Assembly: GCA_049999805.1 (NCBI GenBank)
Contig: JBNGIO010006162.1
Span: 1-54,524, forward strand
DNA from: Folioceros fuciformis
Lineage: Eukaryota > Anthocerotophyta > Anthocerotopsida > Anthocerotales
DNA: 54,524 nucleotides
Direction of reading: 5' to 3'
A program made the position numbers and the translations under genes. Of the stretch, positions 21,556 to 32,745 are shown piece after piece. Numbering within the stretch: the stretch's first letter is position 1; each line of letters starts with the position of its first letter. The notes under the pieces are model-generated. The model searched no databases and had not been told where the DNA came from. It was given only the letters and a program-made list of their open reading frames with translations.

Positions 21556-21849
21556 TCAGGGCAAGTCGATTAGGCAGTGAGTGTACACAGGGTGGAACTC
21601 GACACCATCTTTGTCCCTTTCAGACTCTTGGAATCCCGTTCTTACGAAAAAGTGAGGTTCGAGTCTACCATGTCTGCTCCCACAGTGGAGCCCCAGCGTT
21701 GCGGAAAATGTCCTGGTTGGATGTCGTCCCCCACTGCGGGAGAACTCGTCGAGGATTAACGTGCCGCGACGCCGCTAACATACCTCTTGATCGGCAGGAT
21801 CTGGCCTCTCATCTCCGCCGTTTGTGGCTTCCAAGCAAATCACGTCAAT
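21556..21849 (-). other. Candidate three-exon 3' end of an unknown minus-strand gene
   Basis: Three pieces join in phase with GT-AG ends on the minus strand: 21784-21849 (IDVICLEATNGGDERPDPAD, then QE), 21669-21712 (DIFRNAGAPLWEQTW) and 21556-21616 (DKDGVEFHPVYTHCLIDLP, then stop). No family is recognised and no upstream exons could be placed with confidence. It may be chance. The rest of 21062-24308 shows no supported gene. Confidence 0.2.
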
Positions 21850-22659
21850 CTGAATCCACCAGAACATTCTTCTCATACTGCGCATTAGGTGATCGCAAAT
21901 GTCTCCGGATGTTACAACACACGATATGGAGAAACCTTGGCCAATACCGCCTGCCTCGGACTCCATATGACAAGACGAGGTAAGAACAACCTCATCCCGG
22001 TCCTGGTTGCCCTACAGGGACGTACGCTAAACCCTAATCCCAGCCCGCAACAGCAGAGCTCGGAGCGTACTCTCGAAAGACGGGGCCGACGCGAGGCTCA
22101 CAGCTGTGCAGGTACTTTAGAGCTCCCTCTCCCTTCCTTGGTCTGGTCTGCAAAACGAACTCCAGTCTGGATGGGACTTAAGGGCATCAATGTACAGTGC
22201 TTGCCCTCTGCGAAAATCGGAGCCACAGGGTACGGGGGGCATGTTTGTCTGCAGAGTGCAGGAATGGTATACTGTATCCCTGCCGAAGTTACCAGAGGAG
22301 ACCGCCAAGCTGCCAGAGAAGACATCGGTTGCAGTAACATTAACGAGCCACGAGAAGGAGGCGCGACATGAATACGTTGCGTGAGGAGGCAATCTGTGCG
22401 TTGCATGCAGAGCAGCAGAAGAATCTATATTTACGTCAGCCAATGCGTTGGTGCACATCTGCTTCCCTCAAAGATAGCGACACGTTCGTCTACCTCTGCT
22501 CTCCTGTTTTCCCCCTCATCACTATCCGCATCCTACCTTTTGCTGCCAGATCACCGCAGCGCCAAGGCTGCAGTGTGCCAGTAAAGAAAAGGAGCCAATC
22601 TTGTGCTTTGAGGAGCTCATCGTCTGTTTCCAGACAATATTATAATCTGTGTGCCATAT

Positions 22660-22747
22660 ATGGTTCAGCTCAATGCGGCGCCAGCGCAGTTTCAATGGAG
22701 AAAATGGTTCAGCTCAATGAGGCGCCTGCACAGTTTTCATTGGAGAG
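22660..22747. repeat. 44-bp direct duplication
   Basis: The block atggttcagctcaatg plus ggcgcc...cagttttcaatggag occurs at 22660 and 22704 with a few substitutions. Confidence 0.8.
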
Positions 22748-22935
22748 TATGAGGACCGCCGCGTCGTCGAGCATGGATCATTATTTTGGTATTTTTATAC
22801 TTTTTAGAACTCTGAAATTTGGCTCCAAAATCTTCTACGTCTCTTTCAATCGGCTACCGCAACATTCCAGCCCTCGTGTCTTTTACTTCAACTCTGGCCT
22901 CCTATCTTGTTGTCCAGATCTCAGTTCTGCTAATG

Positions 22936-23005
22936 CATCCCTTGTTTCTTCCTTTCTTATGGCACTTAAACATCCCTTGTTTTTTCCTTTCTTATGGCAC
23001 TTAAA
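22936..23005. repeat. 35-bp direct duplication
   Basis: Two adjacent copies of catcccttgtttYttccttt followed by cttatggcacttaaa start at 22936 and 22971. Confidence 0.8.
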
Positions 23006-24308
23006 GCGTCCTACACTTGACTCCTTGCTCACCATTCGGAAGCATTTCCAGTGCGCCATGTCTGCAGACTATACACTCTGCTTGATGTTCTTCTCTCCAA
23101 TGGACTATTCGAGAGAAGACCAGAAGAAGAAGCTACTCACCTAGCTTTAAGATAGGAGTTGCAGCAGAAAGTTTGGGTAGCAACTTTGAGGTTTCACAAA
23201 CCTGAAAATGAAAGCTCAAAGTTCCTATCTAGAAGAGAAGAGGCAAGAGTCCTTCGCAAGGATGAGTCTGTTTGTTTGTGTTGGACAAAAGAGACGGGAT
23301 TTTGGGATCTCACTTTGGTAATGTGGAGAGACACGGGCAGTTCAATCACAAGCAAACAACTTCGTGCAAGTTCAAGACCCCTCTCTTCCAAAAGAAGTTG
23401 TTATGAATATATAAGTTGAGGCCTCCGCAAGGAAGGAAGCATGTGCATATAGAAAGCATGAACAAGAAGTAACAAAACCAGCACAAGGAGGGGAGAAGGA
23501 GCCCCCCCTAGTTGCCGTCTGGAGGTTTGGCGAGAGTGGACAGACGACGATCGAGCAGTGGACAGGATGTTTTCGGAAAAGGATGTGGAGAAGGCCTGGA
23601 GGTAGGCCCGGTGGCCTGGTAGGCATGAGAATGGAGGAAGCTCTAGCGAGAGACGGTGAACACATATCTATGCACTGTACGTAGTGCACGTGTGCAGGGC
23701 AGCATCTGCTGGAGGTGTGACGACAAATTCAAGCGCCAGGGCCCTCGTCTGGCGGTCCACAAGTGCACCAGGGCCGCAACGGAACCACGGCTGAGGTCCA
23801 CCCCACCCCGTCGCATTCACACTCCAGAATCTCACACCTCGTCGTGTTTCGCCACGTGGACACTAAGCCGGGAACTTGCCCTTTCGCTTGACTTGCCGGT
23901 TTTGCCTTGCCCGGCCGAGCGAGCGACTCGCTCGCCTTCGACTTCCTCCAGCCACTTGCACAATCTTTGTCTGCAAGGCGCATGTCTGGCCTTGATGCTG
24001 GCCGGGAGCGGGTAGGTGACGGATTCTCCTCTTTCTGTGCGTGAGATTTGAGCTTCTGCCGGAAGGAATCGAGCTTGTGAAGGCTACAAGCCTCTCTGAG
24101 GCCTCTTGCCGGGCAGCGCTGCGCTGTGACGCCGGGCCGAATTGAATGCAGCAGCGGCAGGCCACGGTCTATGTCAGGCGGTGTCATGGTGTGGTGTAGG
24201 CGGCAGGAGGAATGCTCACTTCCCTGCTCCACTGTGCCGGACCTCGCCAGGAGCAAGCTGAAAGGCTAGAGCGTGTGAAGAGGAAGCCTCATCCTCTCAG
24301 ACTGGAGA

Positions 24309-27300
24309 ATGCAGGACTCCACGTGCGGGAGCTTAGCCCCTGCGAAGAAGGTCCCGGGAGTGGTGCGCCGGAGCTGCGGCTCGTTTGAGGATGTGCCGGA
24401 CGCTCTGACCTCTAGTAAGGCGGCTTGGAACGGGAGCAGCAGCGGGTCGGACCTGGCGGAATCGGACGTCATGCTGTTGGACGACGGCTTGGAAGGCTCC
24501 AGTCTGTCGCGCTGGATCGAGGAGTTGATTCATGAGCCGGCAGGGGAGCCCGCGGAGCCGGGACCGGTATTGGACATCGAGGGGGAGGAATTCACAGGCA
24601 GCCGTTCTGGATTGAATGCGCCGGAGGCTAGTGCAGGAGGCGTGGATGCTGTTGCAGCGGATTTGATCAATGACATTTCTCCTGAAACAGCATCTTCCTC
24701 ATCTGCTTTGGAGGCGGCGTTTGATGGAGACGTGGCACAGCAGTTCATATCTCCTCGGTCCAGTGATCCGATGCCCATTTTCGGGAGTGCGCACGCAGCT
24801 CTGTCCGACATTCTCAAGAGATTAACGCCTCCGGCTCTGAACATCGGCGAATTTCCGCATGCTTTTCCCGAGAGCACCGAATTTGATGTGCTTGAGGCTG
24901 TCAAATCAGGGCTCGGACGAACAAGATCGGCCTCCAGTGCTCTCTTCTCCACACATGTGCAAGAGGACCAAGTGTCCACTTCGTCGCGGAAGCAAATACG
25001 AATACTAGGTGGCCAGCACAAGCAAGTGGAGCCTAGTCTCAGCTCCTATCCTCCTGACAGGACCCTCACTCAGAGCCGGCCAGTTCCTGAAGGCAGGATG
25101 TCTGCTGCTGCTGCTGCGACGTCGGCAAAACTAGCTGGCACCTCTTTTCTTGGTAGTGGAAGTAGGTCAGCCATCCTATCTTCTCTGTCCCCTCCACGCT
25201 CTCCGACGCTCTTCTTTGCCTCGGATCCCATCATGAGTGGTACACTTCTGTCATCCTATGTGCCACCCTCCATAGACTCCATGGCTGAAACAATTGCAGG
25301 ACCTTTCTCCTCTTCTCCCTCCAATCAGCAATTTCAGTTCAGCTCTGGCGCTTTGGACAACCCCGGAATTAGCTCTAAACTCAAGTGGGGATCAGTCTCT
25401 TCAGGTGAGAATCTGAAGGATTTGTCTTGTGAATTTGAATTCGATGTGGCACTTGCAGGCCATCCAAGTCTAGCTGGCAACAACGCAGGTTTCACCTGCA
25501 GTCCACCTGCTTTCAAGCCCTCAAACTTGAGTCCTACCAGTCTCCCTAACGACGGGAAAGCCACCATTTCGGATCCATATGGATGTCAGGTTATCGCCTC
25601 CGTGGACCCCTTCGAACTATCAGGTCTTAGCAAGGTCAAGGTGAGGCTTTGAAGGACTTGCTCCGGTTAGTCGTGGTGACGTGTTCGTTTCACTTTGTTA
25701 AGTGCTAGAGTCTCTGTTTTCTCTTCCATCCAGGACAAGGCTGAACCACAAGCCCAGAACGGGTTGAGAATCATCCAGCTTCTCCTGGAATGCGCTGAAG
25801 CCGTTTCCAATTCTCAGACCTTACTCGCACAAGGGATTCTTCTACAGCTAAAGACAATGGTCTCTCCCAAGGGGGACTCGATGCAACGTGTTGCTGCCTG
25901 CTTCACTGAAGCTCTGCATTGCCGTCTATCCAACACCGGATATCAGTCTTACGCAGCAATTCGTGCCTGTGGCCTAGCCTCAAGCGAAGAGTTGCGGGCT
26001 GCTTACCAAATTCTGTATCAGGCCTGTCCCTACATCAAATTTGCTCACTTCACCTCTAATCAGGTGATATTCCATGCTAACGTGAAGACTTCACCTTTTG
26101 GTCCATGAGATCGCTGTGATCTGACTGACCTCCCGCTACTAACTGCCGAGACTGTTGTATCATTGAAGGCCATATTGGAGGCATTCGATGGGGAGACGAG
26201 AGTCCACATTCTGGACTTGGACATCCTACAAGGTTATCAATGGTCAGCTCTTATGCAAACACTGGCAGCAAGACCAGGAGGTCCTCCAAGCTTGCGGATC
26301 ACAGGTGTTGGAATTCCGTTAGAGTCTGTGCTACAAATTGGTCAGTGGTGCTCGGCTAGGCCGATTTTTTTCCACGTTGCATGTCCCAAGAGATCAACCC
26401 CTCACCTTGAAGGACTTTCATTTACTTTGCAGGAAAACGACTGTCAGAGCTGGCTGACTGGCTACGCATTCCCTTTGTTTTCCATGCTGTTGGCGAACGG
26501 TTGGAGGACGTTAAGGTGCGGCACTTGAACTGGCGGCTGTTTTGTTTCTTTCCTGTGTACACCACAGGCCCAGATGACAAAGCTTAAAAGTACATGATGA
26601 TCCTAGCTGTGCGGTGTTGATGATGGGTGGGCATCCACTCTCAAGTAAACCATACTCCCTATGTACAGGTATACATGATGCAACGCAGGAGCGGAGAAGC
26701 TTTGGCTGTGAATTCAGTGAATCGTCTGCACCAGCTTCTTGGCGACCAGCGCACGGGCAGTCCGCTGATGGAAATGCTACACATGGTGTACGACCAGTCA
26801 CCAAAAGTTGTGACCTTGGTGGAACAAGAAGCAGCTCACAATGGGCAGGCTTTCTTGAGCCGGTTCTTGGAGGCACTGCATTACTACTCCGCAATTTTTG
26901 ACTCCTTGGATGCAACTCTTCCCAGGGTAATCATGCGAGATGCTTGAATTGAAGAACTTACTTTCAAGTCCGGCTCTCTTTCCCATTTTATAGCTAGCTG
27001 ACATAATTTGAGCTGTGTTGAAATCTCTTTGTTCGCCGTATCTTCCCACAGGCGAACCCGGAGAGAGCAAAAGTGGAGCAGGTTATATTTGCTCGAGAGA
27101 TCACAAATATCATTGCCTGTGAGGGAAATGAGCGCGTGGAGAGACATGAGAAGTTCGAGCGATGGAAAAGAATCATGGAAAGCCTTGGATTCAAGGGTAC
27201 CTCCATGAGTGCCAAGTGCTTTGACCAAGCAAGGGTTCTACTCGGGTTGTACCCCTGCGACGGATATACCTTGGTGGAAGACAATGGCTGTCTGTTGTTG

Positions 27301-27348
27301 GGCTGGCAAGATAGGCCCGTCATTGGAGCATCTGCTTGGCATTGCTGA
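24309..27348 (+). CDS. GRAS-family transcriptional regulator, SCL26/RAM1-like
   Basis: GRAS proteins are plant nuclear regulators. Six exons join in phase: 24309-25640, 25734-26063, 26169-26340, 26433-26515, 26669-26926 and 27052-27348 (2472 bases, 823 residues). The first 445 or so residues (exon 1) are Ser-rich, acidic and low complexity. The GRAS domain starts with [20 protein letters not shown] (leucine heptad I). The VHIID core is [14 protein letters not shown] (near residue 566), followed by [15 protein letters not shown]. The PFYRE-type region includes [16 protein letters not shown] and [15 protein letters not shown]. The SAW end is [20 protein letters not shown], then ASAWHC. The GYQW form of the core and the CLLLGWQDR end resemble, from memory, the SCL26/RAM1 group linked to arbuscular mycorrhiza. 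That subfamily call needs a tree. Five introns are unusual, since most GRAS genes are intronless. Confidence 0.9.
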
Positions 27349-28430
27349 TGCCGGCTATCTACCAACAGCGTCACGTGATCCTTCGTGAAGCACGATAAAC
27401 TTCGTGAACGAATCAAGTTGCACGCTGGCTAAGTCTAACATTAATGCAGGAAGGCCATTTAGGATGTGCGTCAGTGCTTCTGGGTGTGACCAAGTTCGGG
27501 ACAACCTTGAGTTTTCTACAGTGCAATTCTGCCTGCTTTCCCGCACCTCATGCTGCCCTCCTTCAGGATGCAAGATCAGGGAGAATAGATGAACCAGAGA
27601 CTACACTCATGCTGAAGGTCTCGCCCCAACACCGGACATGCACATATTCGGGAAGTACCAGAGGCAACAAGAAACGACGAGTGCGAAGGGCTCGGTTCGT
27701 ACAGCCCAAGTTTGCCACTCATGACTGGCTTCGGCAAACGTGGAGGTGGATAGGAAGAAGATTGGGGCGACTGACGAACAGTATCTACTTCTACTAAGGA
27801 CAATTGGTGTCAGTTATCGTGACTGTGATACCCGCAAGCCAACTGGGAACAGTCAGCTCTACGTATGCAGATAGACGTACTAAGGCCGAAAGGGAGCTGC
27901 ACTTGGAGTCACTGAATATAAAAAATACTTGGGATGGAAATTAAATACTCGGTAAACTTACACGGAATCGAAAGGCACAGAGGGGTCACTGCCTACGCAT
28001 GTACAGTACTTCATCGTGAAAATGTCAAGGAATCACAGCTGAAGTTGCGATTCCCTAGAAACCATGCACGTGAGGAGGTGTCAGATCACCGCAATCCATT
28101 TGACAATCCTGGGCCGGACGTCGGAGAAGCTCTCTCCCAGTTCAGTCTTGATAGACATAAGCTCGAACGTCGAACCCTCTGAATTTGCACAAATGTAGCG
28201 GCAAGGAAGAAGGCCCAACGGTCTTCATCCGAGCTGAAGCTTGCGAGAGACGTTGACCTGCAAGCGGAAGTCGTGTTCTTTTCATTCCCATTTGTGGCCA
28301 TAACCCTCCTTGCAAAAACCCACGCACCCTCGGAGGTAAGGTTCTCCTTTGACACATGTTGTCCCTTCCCACTGAGAAAGGGAACCCCTGCCAGAATCGG
28401 TTGAGAAGGACACACCAACCTGTATACAAA
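27349..28430. other. Intergenic region downstream of the GRAS gene
   Basis: Includes the probable GRAS 3' UTR. Only short frames without recognised domains are present on both strands. Confidence 0.35.
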
Positions 28431-28439
28431 CCAGTTAGT

Positions 28440-29190
28440 TGATGACGGAGACTACACAAAAGGACACAGAACGAAGGCAGTATATGCTCGTTTCAGCCTT
28501 CATGAGAAATTCAGGTGCACATGCAGGAGCCTTCGTCATCACAGTCCAATACAGTGGGCCAACACCACACCTGCCTGAGGGTCTCATGGGGACCTCAATC
28601 ACCACCTCACTTGAAGGAACAAGACCAAAAGCTGGATCTCCACGAAGTCCTCGTGCCGTAGGTCCACTCACCTGTACTCCGCTTGAATTGAAGCATCACC
28701 ATCAACACTTGCTGACCTGTAACAGGCTCCGAAGAAGACAACATTACTAGTTTATTACCTAGTTGAGAAAAACACAACACCTTGCGAATAGCACTAGTCG
28801 ATAACGAAGACTATATCCAGATCCTTAAGGACTCAGAAGGAAGGCAGTGTGAGTTCGTTCAGCCTTCATGAGGAATTCAGCTGCATATGCCGGAACCTTC
28901 ATCATCACGGTCCAACCCGGTGGCCACATGGTACTGGATCGCAAATGCCTGAACGTCTCAAGCGGACCTCCTTCACCAGTCGGAGAGGGGTCGCTAGAGC
29001 ATGATCAAACACAGAACCTTTGTTGCGCAACGCGACTAGTAGGAACACAACCCAGACTCGGCACGACGTTCAAGCAACCTGGACCGCAGCAGCGTCTTGA
29101 CTCAGAAGGAAGGCAGTATTAGTTCAAACGATCTTCATCAGAGGATCAGCTGCAGTTTGCAAGAACCTTCTTCATCACAGAAAAGGCTGG
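28440..29190. repeat. Three degenerate large repeat units
   Basis: The sequence gaaggcagt...ttcagccttcatgagRaattcagctgcatatgc...ccttc.tcatcac recurs, with gaaggcag at 28473, 28840 and 29109 (steps 367 and 269). On the minus strand the three copies translate to related peptides: WTVMTKAPACAPEFLMKAE, WTVMMKVPAYAAEFLMKAE and FSVMKKVLANCS. The copies are broken by stops and frame changes. They may be decayed duplicated exons of an unknown minus-strand gene. Confidence 0.6.
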
Positions 29191-30190
29191 CTGCGAACAA
29201 ATACCTATGACAAACTACAACCAAGGTCGTCATCTCCCGCTACAAAACGACTGGGACGGAACCCTAAACCGACAGAGGCTAATCACTCAGTCAGTGACGC
29301 AGAGGCAACACCCCCGGAGCCAAAAGCAACACCCTTCCATCGTATCTGTGTCACGATCACGCCTTCGTGACCTGAAGTAGCAGCACAGTGAACTTCAGCT
29401 CAGCCCCTTCAAGAGGGACACTCCTCCATGAACTGGACCCGCCTGTCCTCAACTTCAGTGACACTGTCCGCACCTTCAGTCATGGTCTCTGCCGGACTGC
29501 ATCCACTGTCGGCAGCTGTAATGACCGATGGCACAGATGTAACCACGAGGGGCTTTGTGCGGGTGACACTACCCACACCAGCAAAGATAGGAAGCTGCAT
29601 GAGGATCACAATCCTATCTAAGAGCCGCAATCTTCTTGCAATCCCCCATATGCCTGCTCCAACGGAAGATGCAGAAGAAAACAATCACTATCCCGTCCAG
29701 TACTCCACAAGTATGAACTCCAATCAGTGTCCCCCTGGATCGAAGCCCGCCTCCTCGACCCGCAGGTCGCACATCTGTTTTCCCTCTGAAATGATTTTTC
29801 CTATGGTTGAAGAAGGGCCGACGTGTATGGAAAGAGCCGCAAGTTCTCCAATGCGTTTGAAAGTCTTTGTTGGGTTAGCCCTAGGCTCCCCATCTTTCTC
29901 CATCTTATTTTTCTAAAATAAATAAAAACATTTCCATAACCACGGATCCCTATTATGGAATACCAATACAGACGTATTGTCATCCATTAGGTTTTTTTTT
30001 AACCGTATGTTTCATGCAAATATTGTACGGTAAAAAGTTCTTTTTCTTCTATATTGTCACTTGAGTGGACCGATCAAGAATTTCTTTGGGTTTGAGCTTT
30101 TTTTTCTTCTCCATTCACAATGTTTCTATGAAGGGCTTGATTGTGGGTAGAGTGAACCATTGTTTTGGTAGATTCAGTATACATGGAGGA
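29191..30190. other. Intergenic region, no gene supported
   Basis: Overlapping open frames of 162 codons (plus, 29428-29916) and 91 codons (minus, 29409-29684) occupy part of this stretch. Neither has a recognisable domain or clear gene structure. The sequence becomes AT-rich after 29900. Confidence 0.35.
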
Positions 30191-30194
30191 AACC

Positions 30195-30650
30195 GTGGAA
30201 GCGTGATGAGCACCGAACTCAGCCTCTGTTAGTAGTGCAAGCAAGAATGTGGATGAGCACCAAACCCAGCTTCTCTTAGTGGTGGATGAGCACCAAACCC
30301 AGCCTCTCTTAGTGGTGCAAGCAAGCTTGTGGATGAGAACCAAACCCAGCCTTTGTTAGTGGTAAAAGCAAGCCTGTAGATGAGAACCAAACCCAGCCTT
30401 TGTTAGTGGTAAAAGCAAGCATGTGGATGAGCACCGAACCCAGCCTCTGTTAGTGGCGCAGCAAGCTTGTAGATGAGCACTCATCCCAGCCTCTATTAGT
30501 GGCGTAGCAAGCTTGTGGATGAGCACTCATCCCAGCCTCTATTAGTGGCGCAGCAAGCTTGTGGATGAGCACTCATCCCAGCCTCTATTAGTGGCGCAAG
30601 CAAGCTTGTGCATGAGCATTGAACCCACTCTTTGTTAGTGGTGCAAGAAA
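30195..30650. repeat. 46-bp minisatellite, about nine to ten copies
   Basis: The unit contains gcaagcttgtggatgagcac followed by cagcctctRttagtggYgca. The best-preserved copies are 46 bp apart between about 30460 and 30600; flanking copies are more diverged. Confidence 0.85.
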
Positions 30651-30900
30651 GCCTATGTACGCATTCATGGACTAAGGCCCCAACTCTGAGATTGAAGGGA
30701 ATCCTAAGCAAGCTTGTGTACACATTTGTGGACAGAGGCCCCAACTCTGAGACTGAAGGGAATTGTGAATCCTAAGCAAGCCTGTGTACGCATTTATGGA
30801 CAGAGGCCCCAACTCTGAGACTGAAGGGAATTGCCAAACCTTTTGAGATTGAAGCAAATTGCGAATCCTTTTGAGATTGAAGAGAATTGTGAATCCTTCC
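30645..30900. repeat. 61-68-bp tandem repeat adjoining the 46-bp array
   Basis: Three units contain ccccaactctgagactgaag at about 30678, 30739 and 30807, each preceded by gcaagcctgtgtacgcattt. A degraded tail of ttttgagattgaag repeats continues to about 30895. The start of each unit shares the gcaagc...gtg sequence of the neighbouring array, so the two probably have a common origin. Confidence 0.75.
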
Positions 30901-31185
30901 TACGCGCTGCGCGCATGCCTTTCCATGTTATACAACCCTAAAATCCTTGAACGAGGATGAGCAATTACATACGAAGTCTTCAGCAAGAGCAGACCAATAC
31001 TCATTCCTCCATTGCACTTTCCGTATTACTAAGTAAGGTAGGTACAGAGAGCGCACCTTGACCCTAAACCATCCATCCCTCTTGTCGCACCTTGTTCCTA
31101 AACCATCCATATCCCTCCTGTATGGTAAGAGAAAAAGAAGTCTTCTCCATCATATGATAGCCAAATCGGGATGCCCTGAAAGCCA

Positions 31186-32332
31186 GTGCCAAGACTTTCT
31201 TCCATTGACCCCCTCGACTTCATCCGCAAATTTGTGGATGCAACTTTGACAGAGGATTTGGCGCACATCGAGGTCCTTCGTCAGCTTGGGGACCCACAGG
31301 TGGCCTACGGCATCCTCTCCACCTGCTTTGCGCGATGCCCCGAGTACCTCATCCACGCTGTGTCTCCATTCCCAGATTTTCTTTCCAAATCGAGGGGCTT
31401 CGCCAAGCAGGTATTTGAAGGAATTAGGGGACATAGTTGGCCCGGGTTTATTCGATTGTACTGCAGGTGATTTGGCTCGGAGACAAGCATCCCAACCCAT
31501 TGCTTTGGTCAGCATTGGGCTACTGGCTATGGAGACCTCTATGCCCACTGCTTTTCTTAGTAATTGGGCGCTCTCTATCCTAGCTTTGGTGACTTGCTTC
31601 TCCATGGGAAACTCCGGCGTTTTAGAGGGGTTTGTCACCAGAGTTGAGGAGGGGTCATTCCCCCTCCAGGTTTCCCTGAGGAGGGTTCGAGATCTCACAA
31701 GCCCGATTGGTCATGCCTTCTTTTCCTCCTTTCTTTGTGGGGGTATAAGGAGGCTTCAAGCCACCCTCATGGAAAAGCATTATGGGCAAGCGCTACAAGC
31801 CCTTATGCTAGATTCCTCCTTTGACAAGCAGGCCTGGGCACACCTTCGATCTTGTTCGGGGAAGGGCGTTGGCTTTTAGCTGTTGGCCCACCCATGCATC
31901 CAAGCTTTTCAAATCGCACCAGCTTCTTTCTCTACTGCGATGAGGTTCCGCCTTGGCTTGGTCCAACCGTTGGCCTGGTCTCTCTCTTCTTGTAGCTGTG
32001 GGGTCCCCCTTGACGACTCCGGGAGCTACCTGGCACGTTGCCCTATCGGCAGGCAGTGCATTGCTACCCATAATGTAGTGAGGGAAGTTATGTTTTCTTT
32101 CGCAAAAGAGGGTGGCTTCTTCCCCTACAAGGAGCGCCCATATACCTTGCTCAACAGCATCTCCCTCATTGCAAAACTTTTCCTGACCAACGAGGATCAG
32201 GTTTCTATAGCAAATGTGGTGGTCACATACTCCACTTGGACAACCATTAGCGAGCACGTCGCTATCAACCCCCTGGGTTGGGTGCTAATAGGAAGCGCGA
32301 CAAGGAAGACTTGCAAGTATAGGCTCATATGA
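31186..32332 (+). mobile_element. Broken non-LTR (LINE-like) retrotransposon, C-terminal part
   Basis: The region translates to the segment that follows the reverse transcriptase in LINE-type elements. Blocks include EVLRQLGDPQVAYGIL, then RFRLGLVQPLAW, then the Cys/His module CSCGVPLDDSGSYLARC with ATHNVVREVMF shortly after. This matches the CxCG...D..G.HL..C...H-VR pattern common downstream of LINE reverse transcriptases. The frame changes near 31468 and an in-frame TAG lies at 31877-31879, so it is dead. The reverse transcriptase itself and any poly(A) tail are not present in recognisable form. The family assignment is from motif memory. Confidence 0.6.
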
Positions 32333-32335
32333 ATC

Positions 32336-32745
32336 ATCACCATCATATGAGTTCTCACCATCATATGAGTCCTCACCATCATGAGTCGTCAGCATCATAT
32401 GAGTGGTCATCATCATATGAGTCATGACCATCATATGAGTCATCATCATCATATGAGTCGTCATCATCATATGAGTGGTCATCATCATATGAGTCGTGAC
32501 CATCATATGAGTCATCATCATCATATGAGTCGTCATCATCATATGAGTGGTCATCATCATATGAGTCGTGACCATCATATGAGTCATCATCATCATATGA
32601 GTCGTCGGCATCATATGAGTCGTCGGGATCATATGACCATCATATGAGTCGTTAGCATCATATGAGTCGTTAGCATCATATGAGTCGTCACCATCATATG
32701 AGTCATGAGCATCATATGAATTGTCATCATCATATGAGTCGTCAT
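32336..32745. repeat. 15-bp satellite (catcatatgagtcgt type)
   Basis: About 27 copies of a 15-bp unit, catcatatgagtSRt with variants. On the minus strand, in the frame of the adjoining acidic coding sequence, the unit encodes a Ser-Tyr-Asp pentapeptide (DDSYD). A shortened unit near 32630 breaks that frame, after which the minus frame reads His/Met/Thr repeats. Confidence 0.9.

Larger units (their letters stand above)
22368..23144 (+). other. 258-codon open frame of doubtful coding status
   Basis: An ATG-initiated frame of 258 codons with no recognised domain. Composition is uneven (Ser- and Phe-rich), and two internal direct repeats make a chance frame plausible. It is listed because of its length only. 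Confidence 0.15.

Noticed and set aside
29428-29916. 162-codon plus-strand frame and its 91-codon minus-strand overlap
   Set aside because: No domain, no splice signals forming a gene, and composition like surrounding non-coding sequence.
28440-30900. A CRISPR-like array
   Set aside because: Units are adjacent tandem repeats without unique spacers, and the genome is eukaryotic.
31150-31698. 182-codon minus-strand frame
   Set aside because: The plus strand of this interval carries the recognisable LINE segment, so this is its antisense shadow.
32381-32647. Plus-strand His/Met/Ser-rich open frame of 88 codons
   Set aside because: It is only the 15-bp satellite read on the opposite strand from the acidic coding frame; no start context or flanking coding sequence.
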